NCBI RefSeq assembly: GCF_036226745.1
Contig: NZ_CP109013.1
Coordinates: 7,440,001 to 7,504,000, forward strand
DNA from: Streptomyces sp. NBC_00683
GTDB taxonomy: Bacteria; Actinomycetota; Actinomycetes; Streptomycetales; Streptomycetaceae
Length of the DNA stretch: 64,000 nucleotides
Reading direction: 5' to 3'
Positions 9,731-24,700 of this stretch are shown one piece after another. Each line of letters opens with the position of its first letter. Position 1 is the stretch's first letter. Made by a program: the position numbers and the translations under genes. A model generated the notes under the pieces. It had not been told where the DNA came from and did not search any database. It saw only the letters and a program-made list of their open reading frames with translations.

Positions 9731-12700
9731 CACGAGCCGATCGCCGTCGTCGGTGTCAGCTGCCGCTTCCCCGGCGGCGTCCGCTCCCCGGAAGACCTCT
9801 GGCGGTTGGTCCGCGACGGCGTCGACGGCATCGGCGACTTTCCGGACAACCGTGGCTGGAGCGACGAGGGCGACTTCGTCCGTCAAGGCGGCTTCCTTCA
9901 CGACGCCGACCGGTTCGACGCGTCGCTGTTCGGGATATCGCCGCGCGAGGCGCTCGCCATGGACCCGCAGCAGCGTCTGCTGATGGAGTCTGCCTGGGAG
10001 GTCTTCGAGTCCGCCGGGATCGACCCGAGGTCGCTGCGGCGTACCCGGACCGGCGTCTACGTCGGCACGAACGGCCAGGACTACGCTTCCCTGCTGAACG
10101 CCGACGAGGCGGAGGGCTACGTCTCCACCGGTGCCAGCGCCAGTGTGATTTCCGGCCGGGTGGCATACGCGTTCGGGCTGGAGGGCCCGGCGGTCACGGT
10201 GGACACGGCGTGCTCGTCGTCGCTGGTGGCACTCCATCTGGCGTCGCGGGCGCTGCGGTCGGGGGAGTGCGGGCTGGCACTGGTCGGCGGTGTGACGGTG
10301 ATGTCCACTCAGGCGGCGTTCGTGGAGTTCGACCGGCAGGACGGGCTGGCCGCCGACGGCCGCTGCAAGGCTTTCTCGGCAGGCGCCGACGGAACGGGTT
10401 GGGGCGAGGGCGTCGGTCTGCTGCTGCTGGAGCGGCTGTCGGATGCACACCGCAATGGACACCGGATCCTCGCGGTGGTCCGGGGCAGCGCGATCAATCA
10501 GGACGGTGCAAGCAATGGTCTGACGGCGCCGAACGGTCCGTCGCAGCAGAGGGTGATCCGGCAGGCGCTGGCCAACGCCCGTCTCACCGGCGCTGACGTC
10601 GATGTGGTCGAGGCGCACGGGACGGGCACGCGGCTCGGTGACCCGATCGAGGCGCAGGCCCTGCTGGCCACGTACGGTCAGGAGCGGGGCGAGACCGGTG
10701 AGCCGTTGTGGCTGGGGTCGGTCAAATCGAACATCGGTCACACCCAGGCCGCGGCGGGTGTCGCGGGCCTGATCAAGATGGTCATGGCGATGCGGCACGG
10801 TGTGATGCCGGCGACGCTGCACGTGGATGAGCCGTCGCCTCAGGTGGACTGGTCGGCGGGTGCGGTGGAGCTGCTGACCGAGGCGCGTCCGTGGCCTGGG
10901 GCGGATCGTCCGCGACGTGCGGGTGTGTCGTCGTTCGGTATCAGCGGTACCAACGCGCACGTGATCCTGGAGCAGGCTCCGGAGCCCGAGCCGATCGCTG
11001 TGACGCGGCAGGCGTCCGGGCTGGTGCCGTGGCCGGTGTCGGCGAAGTCCGAGCCCGCGCTGCGGGCGCAGGTCGACCGGTTGCGGGAGTTCGCGGCGGA
11101 GCGGCCGGAGCTGGCTCCGGTGGACGTGGGCTGGTCGCTGGCGACGACGCGGGCGGCGTTGGAGCATCGTGCGGTGCTGGTGGCCGGGGAGGGGACGCTC
11201 GCCACCGGTGTCGCGAGCGAGGGCCGGACCGCCTTCCTGTTCACCGGTCAGGGTTCGCAGCGCGCCGGCATGGGCCTGGGCCTGTACGAAGCGTTTCCGG
11301 TGTTCGCCGAGGCCTTCGACGCAGTGTGCGCCCGGCTGGACGTTCGGCTGGAGCGTCCGCTGCGCGAGGTCCTGACCGACGGCGTCGACCTGGACCGGAC
11401 GGCGTGGGCGCAGGCGGGCCTCTTCGCTCTCGAGGTCGCCCTGTTCCGGCTGGTGGAGTCCTGGGGGGTCACCCCTGACGTGCTCCTGGGCCACTCCCTG
11501 GGTGAGATCACCGCAGCCCATGTCGCCGGCATCCTCGATCTGGACGACGCCTGCGTGCTGGTCGCGGAGCGCGGCCGGTTGATGCAGGCGCTGCCCGCCG
11601 GTGGCGGCATGCTCGCGGTCGAGGCGACCGAGGCCGACGTCGTGGACTCCGGCCTGGACATCGCCGCAGTCAACGGGCCGAACTCCGTGGTTCTGTCCGG
11701 CGCCTCCGAAGCCATTGAGCGGTACGCGGCCGAGTGCGCGGCCCGCGACCTGCGGTTCAACGTTCTGTCGGTGTCGCACGCGTTCCACTCGGCCCTGATG
11801 GAACCGATGTTGGACGAGTTCGCGACCGTCCTGGCCGGCCTGACCTTCCACCCGGCCGAAATCCCGATCATCTCCGATCTGACCGGTGCCGTCGCCGAAC
11901 CCGGTGTCATGCAGCAGACGGAGTACTGGCTGAACCAGGTGCGGCAGGCTGTCCGATTCGCCGACGGTGTCACAGCCCTCGAAGCCATGGGAGTAACGCG
12001 GTACCTGGAACTCGGCCCCGACGGCGTCCTGTCCGGAATGGCCCAGGAGAACGTCGCGGATGCGGAGTTCATCCCCGTCCTGCGCAAGGACCGGGACGAG
12101 ACCGACACGGTGCTTACGGCGGCCGGCCGTCTGTGGACGTCCGGAGTCGACGTCGAATGGACGCAGCTGTTCGCCGGCTGGGGCGGCGGGGTCGTCGACC
12201 TGCCGACGTACGCCTTCCAGCAGCAGCGGTTCTGGCCGCAGCCGAACCCGGGCGCCGGGGACCTGGCAGCTGTCGGCCTGACGAGTGCAGGGCACGCTTT
12301 GCTGGGCGCGACGGTAGCGCTCGCCGACGGGGATGCGGTGGTGCTGACCGGCCGGCTTGCGTTGGGTGCACAGTCCTGGCTGGCTGATCATCTTGTACTG
12401 GACCAGGTTGTGGTGCCGGGTGCCGCACTGGTGGAGATGGTGCTGCGGGCCGGTCAGGAGGTGGGCTGCGGTCTGCTGCGGGAGTTGGTGCTGCGGGCGC
12501 CGCTGGTGCTGCCCGAGTCCGGAGGCGTGCAGGTCCAAGTGTGTGTCACCGGACCGAATGAGTCCGGAGACAGGCCGGTTGAGATCTACGGCCGGGTGGA
12601 CAGCACGGACGAGTGGACGTTGCATGCTTCGGGTTCGCTGGCTGAACAGGTCGGTGCGGAGGCTGCCTTCGACCTGAGCGTGTGGCCGCCGCAGGGTGCG

Positions 12701-15700
12701 AGTGCGGTGGACGTCGACGGGTTCTACGAGGCGTTGGCCGAGGTGGGCTTCGGTTACGGCCCGGTGTTCCAGGGTGTTCAGGCGGCCTGGCGTGACGAGT
12801 CCGGTGTGTACGCCGATGTGGTGCTGCCGGAGCCGGGTGTGGGCCAGGTCGACAGATTCGGCATCCACCCTGCGTTGTTGGACGCCGCACTGCATCCGGC
12901 CAATCTCCTGTCCGAAGGGCCGGGGGAGCAGGGACCGCGGCTGCCGTTCGCCTGGTCCGGTGTGGAGTTGTTCGCGGTCGGAGCGACCACGCTGCGGGTG
13001 GCGATCCGCCCGAAGGGCGAGAGCATCACCGTGCAGGCGGCCGACGGGACCGGTATGCCCGTCGCGGTCGTCCGTTCGCTGGTGTCGCGGGCGGTGTCGG
13101 CGGAGCAGTTGTCGTCGGCCGGGCACGCGGATGAGGCGCTGTTCGCGGTGGAGTGGGTGACGTTGCCTCCGGGTGCCGCTGCTTCCGGCGAGACGGTGGA
13201 GGCTCCGGCCTGGACCGTGCTGCGGGCGGCCGGTGACGGTTCGGTGGAGCAGGTGCTGGGTGAGGTCCTGCGGGGTGTGCAGGAGTGGCTGGCGGACGAG
13301 GGCACGTTCGGCTCACGCCTGGTGGTGCTGACCCGCGGCGCGGTCCCGGCTGATGCCGGTCAAGCCGTCGACCCTGTGGGTGCGGCGGTGTGGGGTCTGG
13401 TGCGCTCGGCGCAGTCGGAGCACCCGGAACGGATCGTCCTGGTCGACACCGACCCGGCCACCCCGGCCACCCTGGCCACCGAAGAGCGGCTGGATCTTGC
13501 GCTGCTGGCGGGGGTCGACGAGCCGCAGGTCGCAGTTCGCGACGGTGCGCTGTTGGTGCCGCGACTTGCCCGTGCCGTGAGCGGTGGGCTGGTGCTGCCG
13601 GACCACAACTGGCGTCTGCTGCCCGGTACCGACGGCACGCTGGAGTCTCTCCACATCGAGGCGGCCGACACGCTGACTCTGCCTCTGGAAGCCGGCCAGG
13701 TGCGGGTCGCGGTTCGTGCGGCGGGCGTGAACTTCCGTGACGTGCTCTTGGGGCTGGGGATGTATCCGGAACCCGGAGTGATGGGTTCGGAAGCGGCCGG
13801 TGTGGTCGTCGAAGTGGGCCCCGACGTCGAAGACCTTCACGTCGGGGACCGGGTGTTCGGCTTCTTCACCGGTGTGTTCGCCGCCGAGGCGGTGACGGAC
13901 CGGAAGTTGCTGGCCCGAGTGCCCGAGGGATGGTCGTGGGCGCAGGCGGCGTCGTTGCCAGTGGTGTTCGCGACGGCCTGGTACGGGCTGCGGGACCTGG
14001 CCGGGGTCAGGTCCGGTGAGTCGGTACTGATCCATGCTGCCGCCGGCGGTGTCGGCATGGCCGCGGTGCAGTTGGCCCGGCACTGGGGACTGGAGGTGTT
14101 CGCCACCGCCAGCCCCGGCAAATGGCCCACTCTCATCGCCAACGGAGTTGACCCCGCAAGGATCGCGTCCTCCCGTGACCTCGACTTCGAGGAGCGGATC
14201 AGGACCGCGACGGGCGGCCGTGGCATCGACGTCGTCCTCAACTCCCTGGCGGGCGAGTTCGTGGACGCCTCGCTGAGACTGCTCGCGCCGGGTGGCCGGT
14301 TCCTGGAGATGGGCAAGGCTGACGTCCGCGCCGGTCTCGACGTTCCGTACTTCGCGTTCGACCTGTCGGAGGCGGGTCCGGAAGGCATGGGCCGGATCCT
14401 CGCCGAGGTTGTCGCTCTGTTCGAGCAGGGTGTGCTCGAACCGCTGCCGCTGACGGCGTGGGATGTGCGTGAAGCGGTCACCGCCTGGCGTCACATGGCA
14501 CAGGCCAAGCACATCGGTAAGAACGTCCTGTCCTTCCCCGTCCGCCCGAACCCGGACGGCACCGTACTGATCACCGGCGGGACGGGCACGCTGGGCGGAT
14601 TGCTGGCCCGCCACCTTGTGACCGAACACGGCATCCGCAACCTTCTCCTGCTCTCCCGCCAGGGCTCTGACGCCCCCGGCGCGTCCGACCTCGTCGCAGA
14701 TCTCGCCGAGCTGGGTGCGCAGGCACGGCTCGTGGCCTGCGACGCCGCAGACCGCGACGCCCTCGCGGTTGTCCTCGCCGACATCCCCGCCGACACCCCG
14801 CTGACCGGCGTGGTGCATGCGGCGGGTGTTCTCGACGACGGTGTGTTCACGGCACTGACCCAGGAGCGCCTGGAGACAGTCCTGCGGGCAAAGGCGACCG
14901 CTGCGGTGAACCTGGATGAGCTGACCCGTGACATCGACCTCGCGATGTTCGTGCTCTACTCCTCGGCGTCGGCGACGTTCGGTACTCCCGGACAGGCCAA
15001 CTACTCGGCTGCCAACGCCTACCTCGACGCCCTCGCCACCCACCGCCGCACGGAAGGCCTCCCCGGCCTCTCCCTCGCCTGGGACATGTGGCAGCAGGCC
15101 AGTGCGATGACCGGTCATCTGCAGGACCGGCTCGTACGGGGGCTGCCTACGGAGCAGGCCCTGTCGTTGTTCGAGAGTGCACTGGGCCGTGCGGAGGCGC
15201 AGTTGGTGCCGGTGAATCTGGATCTGGCGGCGGTGCGGGCGGCCGGAGAGATTCCGGCGTTGCTGCGTGGTCTGGTGTCGGGCCGGGTGCGGCGCGGGGT
15301 TGCGCAGGCGTCCGGTACCGGTCTGGCGCTGGCGCAGCGGCTGCGGTCGGTTCCCGAGAGCCGGCGGCTGCCGATGCTGCTGGACTTGGTGCGCGGCAGC
15401 GCCGCGACCGTGCTGGGGCATGCTTCTGCCGACGCGATCGGTGAGCGTCAGGCGTTCAAGGACCTGGGCTTCGACTCGCTCACCGCGGTCGAGCTCCGTA
15501 ACCGGCTGACGGCGGACACCGGCCTGCGACTGCCCGTGGCACTGGTGTTCGACTATCCGAATCCGACTGTCCTCAGCGACCATCTGCTGACGCAGTTCTT
15601 CGATACGTCGGACGCGGCCGTCGAACCGACACGGCAGCTAGCTGTAACGGGTACCGACGAGCCGATCGCGATCGTGGGCATGGCCTGCCGGTTCCCCGGC

Positions 15701-18700
15701 GGGGTCACCTCGCCGGAGGACTTGTGGGACCTGGTCGCCGACGGAGTGGACGGCATGTCACCGTTCCCGACGGATCGCGGTTGGCCCACGGGCCTGACGA
15801 GCCGAGCTGCCGGTGTGGGCGGATTCATCCAGGACATGGACGGCTTCGACGCCGAACTGTTCGGCATCTCTCCGCGCGAGGCCGTCGCCATGGACCCGCA
15901 GCAGCGGCTGGTGCTCGAGTCTGCCTGGGAGGCCTTCGAGACCGCGGGAATGGATCCCCGGTCGCTGCGGGGCCGTAGCGTAGGCGTGTTCGCCGGTGCC
16001 GCCTCCTCGGGGTACGGCGTGAACGCGCGGCTGCCGGAAGGCGCCGATGGACACCAGGTGACCGGCAGCACGACCAGTGTGATCTCCGGCCGCATCGCCT
16101 ACACGTTCGGCCTGGAGGGCCCGGCGGTCACCGTGGACACGGCGTGTTCGTCGTCGCTGGTGGCCCTTCATCTGGCCACCCAGGCGTTGCGGGGCGGTGA
16201 GTGCGAGCTCGCATTGGCCGGCGCAGTGACGGTGATGGTCACGCCGGGCATGATCGCGGAGTTCGACCGGCAGGACGGGCTGGCCGGCGACGGGCGCTGC
16301 AAGGCGTTTGCCGCGGCGGCCGACGGAACGGCCTGGGGCGAAGGCGTCGGCCTGCTGCTCCTGGAGCGGCTGTCGGACGCGGAGCGCAACGGGCATCGGG
16401 TGTTGGCGGTGGTGCGTGGCAGTGCGGTGAACCAGGACGGTGCGTCGAACGGTCTGACGGCGCCGAATGGTCCTTCGCAGCAGCGGGTGATCCGGCAGGC
16501 GTTGGCGAATGCCCGGTTGACGGGTGCGGATGTCGATGTTGTGGAGGCGCACGGGACGGGGACGAGGCTGGGTGATCCGATCGAGGCTCAGGCGTTGCTG
16601 GCGACGTATGGCCGGGAGCGGGGTGAGTCCGATGAGCCGTTGTGGCTGGGGTCGGTGAAGTCGAATATCGGTCATACGCAGGCCGCGGCGGGTGTCGCGG
16701 GTGTGATCAAGATGGTGATGGCGTTGCGGCATGGTGTGTTGCCTGCGACGTTGCATGTGGATGAGCCGTCGGCGGGGGTGGACTGGTCGGCGGGTGCGGT
16801 GGAGCTTCTTACGGAGTCCCGGGCTTGGCCTGAGGTGGATCGTCCGCGCCGGTCGGGCGTTTCGTCGTTCGGGATCAGCGGTACCAACGCGCACGTGATT
16901 CTGGAGCAGGCTCCGGTCCGGGTTCCGGTTCCGGCTGCCTCTGTTCCGGGTGTGTCGGCGTGGGTGGTGTCGGCGAAGTCCGAGGCGGCTTTGCGGGCGC
17001 AGGTGGAGCGGCTCGGGGCGTATGTCGCGGATGATCCGGGGCTGGATCCGGTGGATGTGGGGTGGTCGCTGGCGACGACGCGGGCGGCGCTGGAGCGCCG
17101 CGCGGTGGTCGTCGGTGAGAGCCGGGACGAGCTGCTGGCTGCCCTGCCCATGGCCACTTCGGGCACCGTTGGTTCTGGTGGCGTGGTGTTCGTGTTCCCG
17201 GGCCAGGGGTCGCAGTGGGTGGGCATGGCACGGGAGTTGTGGGACACGTCGGCGGTGTTCCGGGAGCGGCTGACCGAGTGCGAGACGGCACTGGCCCCGT
17301 TTGTGGACTGGTCTCTGACCGACGTCGTCCTGCATGACGGTGACGTGGACCGGGTGGACGTGATCCAGCCGGTGCTGTGGGCGGTGATGGTCGCCCTCGC
17401 CGAGGTATGGCGGTCGGCGGGTGTGGTGCCGTCCGCGGTGGTGGGTCATTCGCAGGGTGAGATCGCCGCTGCGTGTGTGGCGGGCTGGCTGTCGTTGGAC
17501 GACGCGGCCCGGGTTGTGGCGTTGCGGTCGAAGGCACTGGTTGCGGTGGCCGGTGGCGGGGGCATGGTGTCGGTCGCCGCCGGGCGGGAGACGGTCGAGG
17601 AGCTGACGTCGGACCGGGTGTCGGTGGCGGCGGTGAACGGCCCGTCCTCCACCGTGGTCTCCGGCGATGACGAAGCCTTGGACGCGTTCATGGCGGAGTG
17701 CGAGGGGCGTGACATCCGCACACGCCGGATCCCGGTGGACTACGCCTCCCACTCGCAGCGGATGGACCAGCTGCGGGAACAAATCCTTGCGGATCTAGCC
17801 GGGTTGTCCCCGGTTGTGGGTACGGTTCCGATGCTGTCCACGCTGACCGGTGGCGTCGTCGAGGGCGGTCTGGATGGCGAGTACTGGTTCGACAACCTGC
17901 GGTCGACGGTGGAGTTCGAGACCGCGGTCCGGTCTCTCCTCGCACAGGGCATGCGTACGTTCATCGAAGTCAGCGCGCACCCGGTGTTGACCGTGGGCGT
18001 TGAGGAGACGGTCGACGCGGTCGGTGTCGAGGCCGTGGTCCTGGGCACGCTGAGGCGTGGTGAGGGCGGGATGCGGCGCGTCCTGTCCTCCCTGGGCGAA
18101 GCGTGGACGGCAGGCGTCGACGTGGACTGGACTGCGGTGCTCACCGGCCGTCAAGTCTCTTTGCCGACATATGCGTTCCAGCATGAGCGGTTCTGGCTGG
18201 ACGCGCCGTCGCCGTCGCCGTCGGTCCAGGGCACCGCCGGGGTGGTGGATGCGGTCGAGTCCCGGTTCTGGGATGCCGTGGAGCGCGGTGATCTCGACGA
18301 GCTCGCGGGCACGCTCCAGTTGTCGGAGGCCCCGCAACTGCTGGGGTCGGTGGTTCCTGCGCTGGCGTCATGGCGCCGGGAGCGACGGCAGAGGTCCGTC
18401 ATCGACACCTGGCGCTATCGGGTGGTGTGGAAGCCCCTGGAGGCCACGCAAACCGCCACCCTGTCGGGCACCTGGTTGGTAGTGGGGCCTGAAGGCAGCG
18501 ATGTGGCTGGGGCATTGACCGGTGCGGGTGCCGAGGTGGTGGGCCTGCCGGTGGACGCGGTGTCGGACCGTGCCGCTCTGGCCGTGCGGATCGCCGAGGC
18601 CCGGGACGTGCGTGGTGTGGTGCTGGTGGCCGGGTCGGCTTCGGCCGGCCGGGCGGCTGCCGGTGGCGGTGTGGTCGCGGACGAACTCACCCATCTGACG

Positions 18701-21700
18701 GTGCTGTTGCAGGCGCTGGGTGATGCCGGGTTCGACGCCCCGTTGTGGGTGGCGACGCGGGGTGCGGTCGCTGTGGGCGCCTCGGACCGGGTGGTCGATG
18801 CGGTGCAGGCTGCGGTGTGGGGTCTGGGCCGGGTCGCTGCCCTGGAGTTCCCGCAGCGCTGGGGCGGCATGATCGACCTGCCGGCAGAACTCGATGCCCG
18901 AGCCTCCGGCCGACTGGCCGCGGTTCTTGCCGACGCTGCCGAGGACCAGGTCGCTGTGCGCGGCTCCGGGGTGTACGGGCGCAGGCTGGCACACGCAGTG
19001 CCGACGGTTGTGGCGGATGAGGGATGGCAGCCCTCGGGGACGGTGCTGGTCACCGGTGGCACCGGTGCGCTGGGTGTGGAGGTGGCGCGCTGGCTCGCGG
19101 GCAGGGGTGTGCCGCATCTGGTGCTGACCAGCCGCCGCGGCGTGGCGCCGGAGGGCCTGGTGGAAGAGCTGGCCGCGCTCGGCACTCGTGTCAGCGTCGT
19201 CGCGTGTGATGTGGCCGACCGTGATGCGCTGGCTGAGGTGATCTCTGGTGTTCCCGCCGAGTGGCCGCTCACGGGTGTGGTGCATGCGGCTGGTGTCGGG
19301 GATGCGCAGTTGCTGGAGGTGGCCGACCGGGACACGACGGCCGCGGTGGTCGGTGCGAAGGTCGACGGTGTCGTGCACCTGGACGAGCTGACAGTCGGCC
19401 TGCCGCTGGACCTGTTCATCGTGTTCTCCTCCGGCGCCGCCATTTGGGGCGGTGCCGGCCAGGGCGCCTACGCAGCTGGCAACGCGTTCCTCGACGCCTG
19501 GGCACAGGACCGCCGGGAGCGGGGCCTGCCCGCAACGTCGGTGGCCTGGGGACCCTGGGACGGCGCCGGAATGGCCGTCCAGGGCGACACGCAGCAGCTT
19601 CTGCGCAGGCGTGGCATGTCGCCGATGGACCCGGAACTCGCCATACGTACCCTCGCGGCAGCCGTCGACACCGACCAGTCGGGACTCACGGTCGCCGACA
19701 TCAACTGGCCCACGTTCGCCGCGTCATTCACCGCGATCCGCCCCAGCCGGCTCCTCGCCGAACTACCGGAAGCCATCAGCACGCCGGTCTCGTCGGACGA
19801 GAATGACGCATCGACCGGTCTGCGAGGCCAACTCGACGGGATGCAGACCGCCCAGCGTCGGCAACTGGTCCTCGACGTCGTGCGCACCCATGCGGCAGCC
19901 GTGCTCGGGCATGCGGGGGCGGAGTCGGTGGAGGCGGGCCGGGCCTTCCGGGACTTGGGCTTCGACTCCCTCATGGCCGTAGAAATCCGCAATCGCCTGC
20001 AGTCAGTCACAGGCCTGCGGCTTCCCGCCAGCCTGGTCTTCGACCACCCCACACCACTCGTACTGACAGAGTCCCTCCTGGCCGAACTCACGGGGAACGA
20101 ACCCGGCGCACCGTCGCAGACACGACCGGTGTCAACTGCGATCGGCGCCGATGAGCCGGTCGCGATTGTGGGCATGGCCTGCCGCTTCCCCGGCGGTGTG
20201 ACCTCCGCCGAATCCTTTTGGGACCTGGTGAAGAGTGCGGGCGACGCGGTCGGCCCGTTCCCCTCCGACCGTGGCTGGCCAGCCTCGATCGCCGGCTGGG
20301 GTGCGTTCCTCGATGGTGCCGACGAATTCGACGCCGACCTCTTCGGCATCAGCCCCCGCGAAGCCCTGGCCATGGACCCACAGCAACGACTCCTCCTCGA
20401 AACAGCGTGGGAAGCGTTCGAGTCGGCAGCCCTCGACCCCGGCATGCTGCGCGGCTCCTCCACCGGGGTGTTCGTGGGCGGCACCGCGTCCGGCTACGGC
20501 ACCGGGACACAGATGCCCCAAGGCGCCGAAGGCCACCTGCTGACCGGCAACGCAACCAGCGTCATGTCAGGGCGGGTCTCCTACACATTCGGCCTGGAAG
20601 GCCCCGCCGTCACCGTCGACACAGCATGCTCCTCCTCCCTGGTCGCCCTGCACCTGGCCGCACAAGCCCTACGCACCGGCGAATGCGACATGGCGCTCGC
20701 CGGCGGTGTGACCGTGATGGCCAGCCCCGGCGTGTTCGCCGAGTTCGACCGCCAGGGCGGACTCGCCTCCGACGGCCGCTGCAAGTCCTTCGCCGCCTCC
20801 TCCGACGGCATGGGCTGGGGCGAAGGCGTCGGCCTCCTCCTCGTCGAACGACTTTCCGACGCCCACCGCAACAACCACCAGATCCTCGCCGTCCTGCGCG
20901 GCAGCGCCGTCAACCAGGACGGCGCCTCCAACGGCCTCAGCGCCCCCAACGGCCCCTCCCAACAACGCGTCATCCACCAAGCCCTCACCAACGCCCACCT
21001 CACCGGCGCCGACATCGACCTCGTCGAAGCCCACGGAACCGGCACCCGCCTCGGCGACCCGATCGAAGCCCAGGCACTCCTGGCCACCTACGGCCAAACC
21101 CGGGGCGACACAGGCCAACCCCTGTGGGTCGGATCCGTAAAGTCCAACATCGCCCACACCCAAGCCGCCGCGGGCGTGGCCGGTGTGATCAAGATGGTCA
21201 TGGCCCTGCGCCACGGACTCATGCCCGCCACCCTCCACATCGACGAGCCCACCCCGCAGGTGGACTGGTCGGCGGGCGCGGTGGAACTGCTCACCGAAGC
21301 ACGCCCCTGGCCCGAGTCCGACGACCGGCCGCGCCGTGCCGCGGTGTCCTCCTTCGGCATCAGTGGCACCAACGCCCACGTCATCCTCGAACAGGCCCCC
21401 ACCCCGGAACCCCAGCCGACTGTTCCGACACGGCAGGCACCAGGACTGGTGCCGTGGATTGTCTCGGCGAAGTCCGAGGCCGCTCTACGGGCACAGGTGG
21501 AGCAGTTGCAGTCGTTTGCGGCCGGCTGTCGCGAGCTGGACGGGGTGGACGTCGGCTGGTCGCTGGCGACCACGCGGGCCGCTTTGGAGCACCGCGCAGT
21601 GTTGGCCGGGGACGGGATTCTCACCCAGGATGTCGCGGGCGAAGGCAAAACCGCGTTCCTGTTCACCGGTCAGGGTTCGCAGCGCACCGGCATGGGCCTC

Positions 21701-24700
21701 GGGCTGTACGAGCAGTTCCCAGTGTTCGCGGAAGCCTTTGACGCGGTGTGCGCACGGCTCGACGTCCGCCTGGAACGCCCGCTGCGCGACGTCCTCACCG
21801 ACGGCACCGACCTGGACCACACCGTGTGGGCGCAGGCGAGCCTCTTCGCTCTTGAGGTCGCCCTGTTCCGGCTGGTGGGGTCCTGGGGCGTGACCCCGGA
21901 CGTGCTCCTGGGCCACTCCCTGGGCGAGATCACCGCCGCGCACGTCGCGGGCATCCTCGACCTGGACGACGCCTGCACCCTGGTCGCCGAACGCGGCCGG
22001 CTGATGCAGGCACTGCCCGCCGGCGGCGGCATGCTCGCCGTCCAGGCCACCGAAGCCGATGTTGCGGACTCCGGCCTGGACATCGCCGCCGTCAACGGCC
22101 CCAACTCGGTAGTCCTTTCCGGCACCACCGAAGCCATCGAGCACTACGCAGCCCAATGCGCCGCCCGCGGCCTACGGTTCAACGTCCTGTCCGTGTCGCA
22201 CGCGTTCCACTCCGCCCTCATGGAACCGATGCTGGGCGAATTCGCGACCGTCCTGTCCGGACTGACGTACCACCCGGCCCGGATCCCAGTGGTCTCGAAC
22301 CTGACCGGAGCCATCGCCGAACCCGGTGTCATGCAGCAGCCGGAGTACTGGCTGAACCAAGTGCGGCAGCCGGTGCGATTCACCGACGGTGTCACCGCCA
22401 TCGATGCCATGGGCGTGACACGGTATGTGGAGCTCGGCCCCGACGGCGTCCTGTCCGCCATGGCCCAGAACACCACCTCCGACGCCGAGTTCGTCCCCGT
22501 CCTGCGCAAGGACCGCGACGAAACCGACACCGCACTCACCGCGATCAGCCGCCTATGGGCCACAGGCGCCCCCGTCGACTGGACAGCCGTATTCGGCGGC
22601 TGGGGTGGCAGGGTCGTCGACCTGCCGACGTATGCCTTCCAGCGCGCCCGGTACTGGCCGGAGCCGGCCGCCGAACCCACCGCCGCTCCGAGTAACGGCG
22701 ACCTGACAGAGACCCGGTTCTGGGACGCCGTCGAACGCGAAGACCTCCAGCAACTGGCCTCCGAACTGGAACTGTCCGAAGCCCCCGCCGCGCTCGGCGA
22801 CGTGCTCCCGGTGCTGTCGACCTGGCGGCGACGACGACGCGAACGCTCCGTCGTGGACTCCTGGCGGTACCGGGTCACATGGAAGCCGCTCACCGGCCCT
22901 CCGTCCACGGCGTCCTTGACGGGGACATGGGTGGTCGTCGGTTCCGGGCGGACGGATGTGGCCGCGGCGCTGACCGGTGCCGGGGCTTCAGTGATCAATG
23001 TGCCCCTCGACGACGGTTCGACAGGGCGGCAGGACCTGGCGGCGACACTCGAACGCCTTGCCGGCGAAGCCCACGACCTGTCCGGTGTCGTGCTGCTGGC
23101 CGATGCGGTCGAGGACTTGCCCGCGCGTAGCGGGGTCCCGGCTCCTCTCGCGGTCGTGCTGTCGCTGCTGCAGGCGCTGGCCGATGCCGACTTGACCGTT
23201 CCGCTTTGGGTGGCGACCTGTGGCGCGGTGTCGACCGGGAAGTCGGATCCGTTGCGGAGTCCGGGCCAGGCCGCCGTCTGGGGCCTGGGCCGGGTCGCCG
23301 CGCTGGAGTTCCCCCAGCAATGGGGCGGCATGGTCGACCTGCCGGCCGAACTGGACGCCCGTGCCGCCGCCCGGTTCGCCGGCGTCCTGGCCGACGGCGG
23401 CGAGGACCAGGTCGCCGTTCGCGGGTCCGGCGTCCACGGCCGGCGCGTCCTGCGGGCCGAGCCCGTGGCACCGACCAGCGGGACGTGGAGTCCGTCGGGA
23501 ACGGTGCTGGTCACGGGAGGCACCGGTGCGCTGGGCTCCATGGTGGCGCGCTGGCTCGCCGGCCGGGGTGTGCCGCACCTGGTGCTGACCAGCCGCGGCG
23601 GCGTGGCGCCCGAGGGCCTGGTGGAGGAACTGTCCGAGTCCGGCGCCCGGGTCACCGTTGCCGCGTGCGACGTCGCCGACCGGGACGCCCTCGCCGCGGT
23701 GATCGCCGCCATTCCGGCGGAATGGCCACTGACCGGCATCGTGCACACCGCCGGCCTGGACGCTCCGCAGCGGCTGGAAGAGGCCGCACCGCAGGTGTTC
23801 GCTTCCGTGCTCCGGGCGAAGACCGAGGGGACCGTGCACCTGGACGAGCTGACGGCCGGTCTGCCGATAGACCTGTTCGTGGTCTTCTCGTCGATCTCGG
23901 CGACGTGGGGCAGCGGCGGTCAGGGTGCGTACGCGGCCGCCAACGCGTTCCTGGACGCCTGGGTGCAGCACCGCCGCGACCGCGGGCTGTCGGGGACGTC
24001 GGTGGCCTGGGGCCCGTGGGCCGAAGGAGGCATGGCCACCAGGGAGGAGACGGAGGACTACCTGCGTCGACGCGGGCTGAACGCGCTGGATCCGGCGCTC
24101 GCGATGCGGGCGCTGGCCGAAGCGGTCGACGGGGGACTGGATGCGCTGACGGTGGCGGACGTCGACTGGCCCGCCTTCATGTCCGCGTTCACCTCTGCCC
24201 GGCCCAGTCCGCTGCTCGCCGACCTGCCCGAGGCAGGCCGGGCCGACGGGGCCGTCGGCGGTACCGCCGACGCCGACCTGCCGTGGCGCGGTGAACTGAC
24301 GGCCGTGTCCCAGGTACGACAGCAGGAGATGCTGCTGGACCTGGTACGAGGGTTGGCCTCGACGGTGCTGGGCCACTCCGGCGTGGACGAGGTCGAACCC
24401 GAACGGGCGTTCCGCGACCTGGGCTTCGACTCGCTGATGGCGGTCGAGCTGCGCAACCTGCTGGCCACGCACACCGGGCTGACCCTGCCCGCGACCCTGG
24501 TGTTCGACTACCCCGCGCCGCGTTTCCTGGCCGAGTACCTCCGGACACTGCTGCTTGATGCGGCGCAGCCCGCGGACCTGGTGCCGACCTCGGTGGGCGC
24601 CGCCGACGAGCCGATCGCGATCGTGGGGATGGCGTGCCGCTACCCGGGCGGGGTCGATTCGCCGGAGCGGTTGTGGGACCTTGTCGCCGGCGGGACGGAC

